Source of the DNA: Actinomycetes bacterium
GTDB lineage: Bacteria > Actinomycetota > Actinomycetes > Actinomycetales > Cellulomonadaceae
Direction: 5' to 3'
Length of the DNA stretch: 25,824 nucleotides
Assembly (NCBI GenBank): GCA_023438885.1
Contig: JAEXPS010000181.1
Coordinates: 1 to 25,824, forward strand
A program made the translations under genes and the position numbers. How positions within the stretch are numbered: the first letter of the stretch is position 1; each line of letters opens with the position of its first letter. Of this stretch, positions 21,854-25,824 are shown in pieces. The notes under the pieces are model-generated. The model did not search any database, was not told where the DNA came from, and saw nothing but the letters and a program-made list of their open reading frames with translations.

Positions 21854-23185
21854 ATGCAGGAGCCTGGCCAGACCCCGGCCGTACGCCCTGCCGCAGCCGA
21901 GCCGCTGAGCTCCGCCGACCTCACGCTGCTGGCCACCGACTGCGGGCCGGCCCCGATGAACATCGCGGCCGTGCTTCTCGTCGACGGTGCGGACGACGGC
22001 ACGGACGAGGTCCCTGCGCTGCTCGCCGAGAGAGCTGCCGCGGTCCCGCGCTTTCGCCAGGTGGTCGTTCCGGCGCGGCGCGGGCGCGCCGCCTGGCAGA
22101 CCGATCCTCGCGCCGACCCCGCAGCGCACGTCACCCGGCTCCGTCTGGCCGGAGGCGGCCGGCGTGCCGTGCTCGACGAGGCCGGGCGGCTTGCCGCCAC
22201 TCCCCTGGACCGCTCCCGGCCGCTGTGGGCCGCGTGGTGGCTGACCGGATGGGACGAGGACCCACGGCAGCGCGGCGCGCTGGTGCTCGTGCTCCACCAC
22301 GTGCTCGTCGACGGCATCGGCGCACTCGAGATGCTCGCGTCCGTGGCCGACCCGCGCCCGGACGCCCCGGACGCGAGCCCGCCCCGCACGGCGGCAGCGG
22401 CCGTGCGCCCCCGACCCTCCCTGCGCGCGGTGCTCCACGGCCTGCTGGAGCTCCGCCCCGGCGTGCTGCACCTCGCGGCGCGGACATCGATCAACCGGCC
22501 GACCGAGGCGACCCGTCGCATCGGCGTGGTGTGCGTGCGCCTCGCCGACCTCCGCGACGGCGCCCACCGGCACGGCGGCAGCGTCAACGACGCGATCGTC
22601 GCAGCTGTGGTCGGTGCGCTGACCCGGCTTCTCGCGGCGCGCGGCGAGCACCCGCGATCCCTCGTGGTCTCCGTCCCCATCACCGCCCGGGCGCCCGGTG
22701 ACCGGCGCGTCGGCAACCGCAACGGTGTGCTGCCGGTCGCCGTCCCCACGGCCGCGGACCTCCGTTCCCGCGTCCGGCACGTCGCCGAAGCCACCGCCCG
22801 GCGCAAAGCCCGCCCGCGAGGCCGGTCCGCGGCGCCGCTCGGCCTCGCCTTCCGTGGCCTGGCGCGGCTCGGCCTGTTCCGGCCGTTCATCGAGCACCAG
22901 CGGCTGGTTCACACGTTCGAGACGAACGTGCGTGGCCCGGCTGAACGCCACCGGCTGGGCGGTCACGAGGTCAGTGCGGTGCTTCCGGTCGCGGTGAGCC
23001 CCGGCAACGTCGGCGCATCGTTCGCGGCGCTCTCGTACGCGGGTGAGCTGTGCGTCACCGTCATCACCGACCCGTCGCTCGTGCCCGAGGCCGACGCCCT
23101 CGTCGCCCACCTCGCCGATGGCCTCTCCGCGCTGAGCGGCCGCTTGGGCCTCATCCAGCGCGCAACGCCACCACCTGGGCCGTAG
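21854..23185 (+). CDS. Wax ester synthase/diacylglycerol acyltransferase (WS/DGAT) family protein
   Basis: This 443-aa protein belongs to the bacterial WS/DGAT family, which uses acyl-CoA to acylate fatty alcohols or diacylglycerol. It has the active-site motif HHVLVDG (148-154; HHxxxDG), PLW at 123-125, and the ND pair at 245-246 in GGSVNDAIVAAVVGAL. The C-terminal block NVRGPAER..LGGHEV....P..V..G....SYAGEL.....D is also typical. Overall length and motif order are normal, so it looks intact, though substrate is unknown and some family members have other roles. The ATG at 21854 is chosen because earlier in-frame codons read through the repeat-bearing intergenic DNA. No ribosome site; probably leaderless. 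It is 9 bp upstream of a large regulator gene. Confidence 0.88.
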   Translation: MQEPGQTPAVRPAAAEPLSSADLTLLATDCGPAPMNIAAVLLVDGADDGTDEVPALLAERAAAVPRFRQVVVPARRGRAAWQTDPRADPAAHVTRLRLAGGGRRAVLDEAGRLAATPLDRSRPLWAAWWLTGWDEDPRQRGALVLVLHHVLVDGIGALEMLASVADPRPDAPDASPPRTAAAAVRPRPSLRAVLHGLLELRPGVLHLAARTSINRPTEATRRIGVVCVRLADLRDGAHRHGGSVNDAIVAAVVGALTRLLAARGEHPRSLVVSVPITARAPGDRRVGNRNGVLPVAVPTAADLRSRVRHVAEATARRKARPRGRSAAPLGLAFRGLARLGLFRPFIEHQRLVHTFETNVRGPAERHRLGGHEVSAVLPVAVSPGNVGASFAALSYAGELCVTVITDPSLVPEADALVAHLADGLSALSGRLGLIQRATPPPGP

Positions 23186-23188
23186 CGT
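23183..23188 (+). promoter_or_regulatory. -10-like box for a leaderless regulator mRNA
   Basis: TAGCGT begins with the stop codon of the acyltransferase gene and is followed after 6 nt by the ATG at 23195. With no Shine-Dalgarno, this again fits leaderless transcription. It would let the regulator be expressed apart from the acyltransferase gene. Confidence 0.35.
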
Positions 23189-23194
23189 TGGTGC

Positions 23195-25792
23195 ATGCCA
23201 GGGGCAGGGCATTTCCTCACCGCAACGCGTGACGAGGCCGTCGAGCACCTCCTCGGAGGCACCAGCGTCGACCTGATGGGCCAGAAGTCCTCGGGCCGGA
23301 GCACCCTCCTCTCGCTCATCGCGTCCCAGCTCGTGGAGCGCGGTTGGGACGCGGTCACCGTGCGGGCCGTCGCCACGCTCAAGGACCGGCCACTGGAGGC
23401 TCTGGCCATCGCCGACCTCGCGCGGCGCTCCGACCAGCGTGACGCGTCGGCAATCGGCGCGGCCGTACGGCGGGTGGAGCAGGCCGTGGCGGATGGGCGC
23501 ACGGTGCTGGTCGTCGACGACGTGGACGACCTCGACGACGCGTCGGCAGGCGCCATCACGGCAGCGCACGCGCGCCGGGCCTTCCCGGTGCTCACCACGT
23601 CGCGGCCGAGGCCCGACCGGGTACGCGACCCGTTCGTGCTGCCGTCGGAGGTCCGGCCCGGCGTGCAGCTGGCGGTGCCCACCCTCGGCTACGTCCACGT
23701 GCACGCACTGCTCGGCGAGACGCTCGGCGGTGCTGTCGACGCCGAGGTGGTCGCGCGCATCGCCACGGCATCCGGTGGGCTGCCGGGCCTCGTCGTGGCG
23801 ATCGCCACCGGCGCACAGCGCACGCACCGGCTCCGGTTCGTCAACGGCGCGTGGCAGGCGAGCGGAGACCTCTGGAGCCCCGGCCTCACCCGCGCGATCC
23901 AGCCGCTCGTCGCCGATCTCGCGCCCCCGAGCCTCGAAGCGCTCCAGCTGCTCTCGCTCGTCGGTTCGGTCGGGCTGCCCACCGCGGTCGATCTGGTGGG
24001 CTGGGACGTCCTGGAGGTCATCGACTCGTGCGGCCTGCTGCGGATCGCACCGCAAGGCGGTCAGGTCGTCGTCGGGGTGTACCCGCCGTTGATCGAAGAC
24101 GGCTACCGACACCTTCCGCTGGCGACCAGACGACTGCGGCTCGTCGACCGCATCGTCAAGGCGTTCGACGCCGCACCCGGAACCGACCGGCCCACGGCTC
24201 GCACGCGCACCCTGGCCGCGCCGTGGTTCCAGCCCGAGTTCGAGGACGCCAGCCCGAGCGCGTTGCGCGACGAGTCCCGCCCGACCGAAACGGTGCTCGA
24301 CCGGATGCTGCACGACGAGTGGCAGCGCGAGGCGCTGCTGCGACGCCGCGAGTGGGAGCACGAGCCGACCGCCCAGACTGCGGCCCCCTACCTGCGCCTG
24401 CTGCTGGTCGGCAACGCGGACGTCTCGCTGATGCGCGGCGTGATCGACCGCACGCCCAGCCCCCGAGAGCCGAGGGACCGCGCGATGCTGGACCGGTGGG
24501 TCGCTCAAGTCCTGGCTCATGCCGAGGGCGACCCGGGCGCCGCCGTAGCACTGCTGCGACGACGAGCCAGGGAAGCCGGGCCGTGGTCCGGCGGGCTCCT
24601 CGCCCTGGAACAGCACCTGACGCTGCTGTACGACCGGGTGCCACCCGCGGCGGACGGCACCGTCAGGGAGAACAGGCCCGACGTCGCCCAGTTCACCGGC
24701 GGCGTGGAGGCCGAGTGCCTCATCGCGGCCGGGCGGGCGTCCGAGGCGGCCGACCTCCTCGCCCAGGGCGGCCACTGGTGGACCGATCGTGACCTCGTGA
24801 CCACCCGCGCCGTACTCGTCGGGCTGTGCCGCCTGGTCAACGGCGACCCGCGCCAGGCACTGGCCTGGAGCCTGCAGCGCCTGGAACAAGCGCGCGCAGA
24901 GCTGGACACGGACGCGATCCCGGGACACGCCTACGTCGCCGTCTCGTCCCTGCTCTCCCTCGGTCGCCTCGGCCAGGCCAGAATCCTTCTCGGCACCGTT
25001 CTCTCGACCGGGCTGACGTCGTCACTGCAACGGCACTACACCTCTGCCCTCCTGGCGACCGCGGCCGGGGTGGCGCACGCCGACCGGCTGGGAGGCCCCG
25101 CCGCCACGCTGGCAGACCAAGCGGCGACCACCGCGACGGGGCCCGGCCCCTTCTTCACGCCCGCCAGCCTGTGGCCCACGTCAGGCCTCCGGATCGACTC
25201 CGTCGGCGACGCGCCCGCACCGTGGGCACACGCGACGAATCTGTTCGGCCTCGGCTTCGTGCTCGCGGGGACGATCGAGGCCGGTGCGGTGCTCGCCGAC
25301 GACCCGGATCCGCGGAGGGTGGAGACGCTGCGAGCGGCGACCGGCTCCGAGGCGGCGTGGCTGCTCGAGGAGACCGTGCGCGTCGCGGAGGCCGGGGTCG
25401 ACGAGGACGTGATGGCCGGTAGCCGGCTGGCACCCGAGCTGATCGAGGCCGGCATGGTCTCCCTCGGGGTCAGGGCGCTCGGTTCGACCATTCGTCGGTT
25501 GCGCGCCGACGGGCGGGCTGCCGAGGCCACGGCGCTGCTCGTGGACGCGCGCCACCTTCTGCAACGTGCCGAGGCCGAGCCCGACGCACTGCTCGACGTG
25601 CTCTCGCCCCGCGCGGACCTCAGCCCACGCGAACGCGAGATCGGGAGGCTCGTCGCCGACGGCCGCACGAACGGGCAGATCGCCGCCAGCCTCGGCCTGA
25701 CCGTCAAGACCGTGGAGAACCACGTCAACCGGCTGCTGCGCAAGCTGGGGATCAGCGACCGGCAGGCCGTGGGGCAGGCACTGCGGGGATAG
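23195..25792 (+). CDS. Large LuxR-type (LAL-like) transcriptional regulator with degenerate P-loop
   Basis: This 865-aa protein has three parts. The N-terminal ATPase-like domain has the P-loop G29-QKSS-G34-R35-S36, where the normal Walker A lysine is Arg, and Walker B VLVVDDVDD (about 104-112). The long middle is helical, with TPR-like helix pairs rich in A/L and loops such as ASEAADLLAQGG. The C-terminal LuxR/GerE helix-turn-helix (about 809-865: LSPREREIGRLVADGRTNGQIA, then VKTVENHVNRLLRKLGI) binds DNA. This is the layout of LAL (MalT-like) regulators. The ligand and targets are unknown; the adjacent acyltransferase gene is the obvious candidate target. The start ATG 23195 gives a short head before the P-loop. 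The gene is complete. Confidence 0.87.
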   Translation: MPGAGHFLTATRDEAVEHLLGGTSVDLMGQKSSGRSTLLSLIASQLVERGWDAVTVRAVATLKDRPLEALAIADLARRSDQRDASAIGAAVRRVEQAVADGRTVLVVDDVDDLDDASAGAITAAHARRAFPVLTTSRPRPDRVRDPFVLPSEVRPGVQLAVPTLGYVHVHALLGETLGGAVDAEVVARIATASGGLPGLVVAIATGAQRTHRLRFVNGAWQASGDLWSPGLTRAIQPLVADLAPPSLEALQLLSLVGSVGLPTAVDLVGWDVLEVIDSCGLLRIAPQGGQVVVGVYPPLIEDGYRHLPLATRRLRLVDRIVKAFDAAPGTDRPTARTRTLAAPWFQPEFEDASPSALRDESRPTETVLDRMLHDEWQREALLRRREWEHEPTAQTAAPYLRLLLVGNADVSLMRGVIDRTPSPREPRDRAMLDRWVAQVLAHAEGDPGAAVALLRRRAREAGPWSGGLLALEQHLTLLYDRVPPAADGTVRENRPDVAQFTGGVEAECLIAAGRASEAADLLAQGGHWWTDRDLVTTRAVLVGLCRLVNGDPRQALAWSLQRLEQARAELDTDAIPGHAYVAVSSLLSLGRLGQARILLGTVLSTGLTSSLQRHYTSALLATAAGVAHADRLGGPAATLADQAATTATGPGPFFTPASLWPTSGLRIDSVGDAPAPWAHATNLFGLGFVLAGTIEAGAVLADDPDPRRVETLRAATGSEAAWLLEETVRVAEAGVDEDVMAGSRLAPELIEAGMVSLGVRALGSTIRRLRADGRAAEATALLVDARHLLQRAEAEPDALLDVLSPRADLSPREREIGRLVADGRTNGQIAASLGLTVKTVENHVNRLLRKLGISDRQAVGQALRG

Positions 25793-25807
25793 GAGCCGAC
25801 GAGGCCG

Positions 25808-25824
25808 GTCGGGGAGCTCCCGAC
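25808..25824 (+). terminator. Hairpin after the regulator gene, cut by the window end
   Basis: GTCGGG (25808-25813) pairs with CCCGAC (25819-25824) around a 5-nt loop, 15 nt after the regulator stop. The stem may continue past the window: the preceding bases GGCC would need GGCC next. Likely an intrinsic terminator, but any T-run is out of view. Confidence 0.4.

Noticed and set aside
21689..24928. 1079-codon minus-strand open frame opposite the acyltransferase and regulator
   Set aside because: It is antisense to two genes with clear motifs (HHxxxDG, LuxR helix-turn-helix), shows no domains, and would run through the thrS promoter region.
1..25824. Mobile elements, CRISPR arrays, tRNA or rRNA genes
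   Set aside because: No transposase or integrase motifs, repeat-spacer pattern, or tRNA/rRNA sequence was recognised. Long repeats would need a self-comparison to exclude fully.

Overview
The window is a very G+C-rich stretch of actinobacterial chromosome, about three-quarters G+C by eye. The protein sequences look like Micrococcales and most resemble Cellulomonas and its relatives. That rests on three things: the mannoside-type phospholipid genes (pgsA, PatA-like, pimA), many GTG starts, and a gene order that follows a known actinobacterial block. In Mycobacterium tuberculosis the equivalent block runs thrS-HIT-pgsA-acyltransferase-pimA ... pdxS-pdxT-yebC ... ruvCAB ... yajC-secD-secF ... 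apt-rel. The genus is inferred, not demonstrated.

Layout. Positions 1-1999 (+) hold the end of a DUF349 protein and a short AbiEi-antitoxin-like protein. Positions 1986-21659 (-) are one long leftward series. In the direction of transcription it reads: thrS, HIT hydrolase/phosphorylase, pgsA, PatA-like acyltransferase, pimA, a small membrane protein, pdxS, a Nudix hydrolase, an aminotransferase, a DUF5680 protein, pdxT, yebC, ruvC, ruvA, ruvB, yajC, secD, secF, apt, rel. Positions 21854-25792 (+) are accessory: a wax-ester-synthase/DGAT-like acyltransferase and a large LuxR-type ATPase regulator. The largest gap without a gene is the 194-bp divergent region between thrS and the acyltransferase, so nothing exceeds 300 bp. 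No tRNA, rRNA, CRISPR array, IS element or prophage was seen.

How the genes work together. The thrS-to-membrane-protein segment is chained by 4-7 nt start/stop overlaps and combines threonyl-tRNA charging, nucleotide clean-up and the first steps of phosphatidylinositol mannoside synthesis. PdxS and PdxT form the deoxyxylulose-5-phosphate-independent PLP synthase, but here three genes separate them, one a PLP-dependent aminotransferase. YebC (translation factor family) precedes the Holliday-junction set RuvC-RuvA-RuvB. A hairpin follows ruvB, and then yajC-secD-secF (Sec translocon accessory complex), apt (adenine salvage) and rel (bifunctional ppGpp synthetase/hydrolase) continue. Rel converges on, and overlaps, the AbiEi-like gene.

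Most of the window is conserved core genome. The less ordinary parts are the acyltransferase-regulator pair with its repeat-bearing promoter region and leaderless-looking starts, the degenerate Walker A motif in the regulator, the split pdxS/pdxT pair, the orphan AbiEi-like gene, and perfect inverted repeats in the yajC-secD gap. I see no clear evidence for a wholly new multi-gene system.
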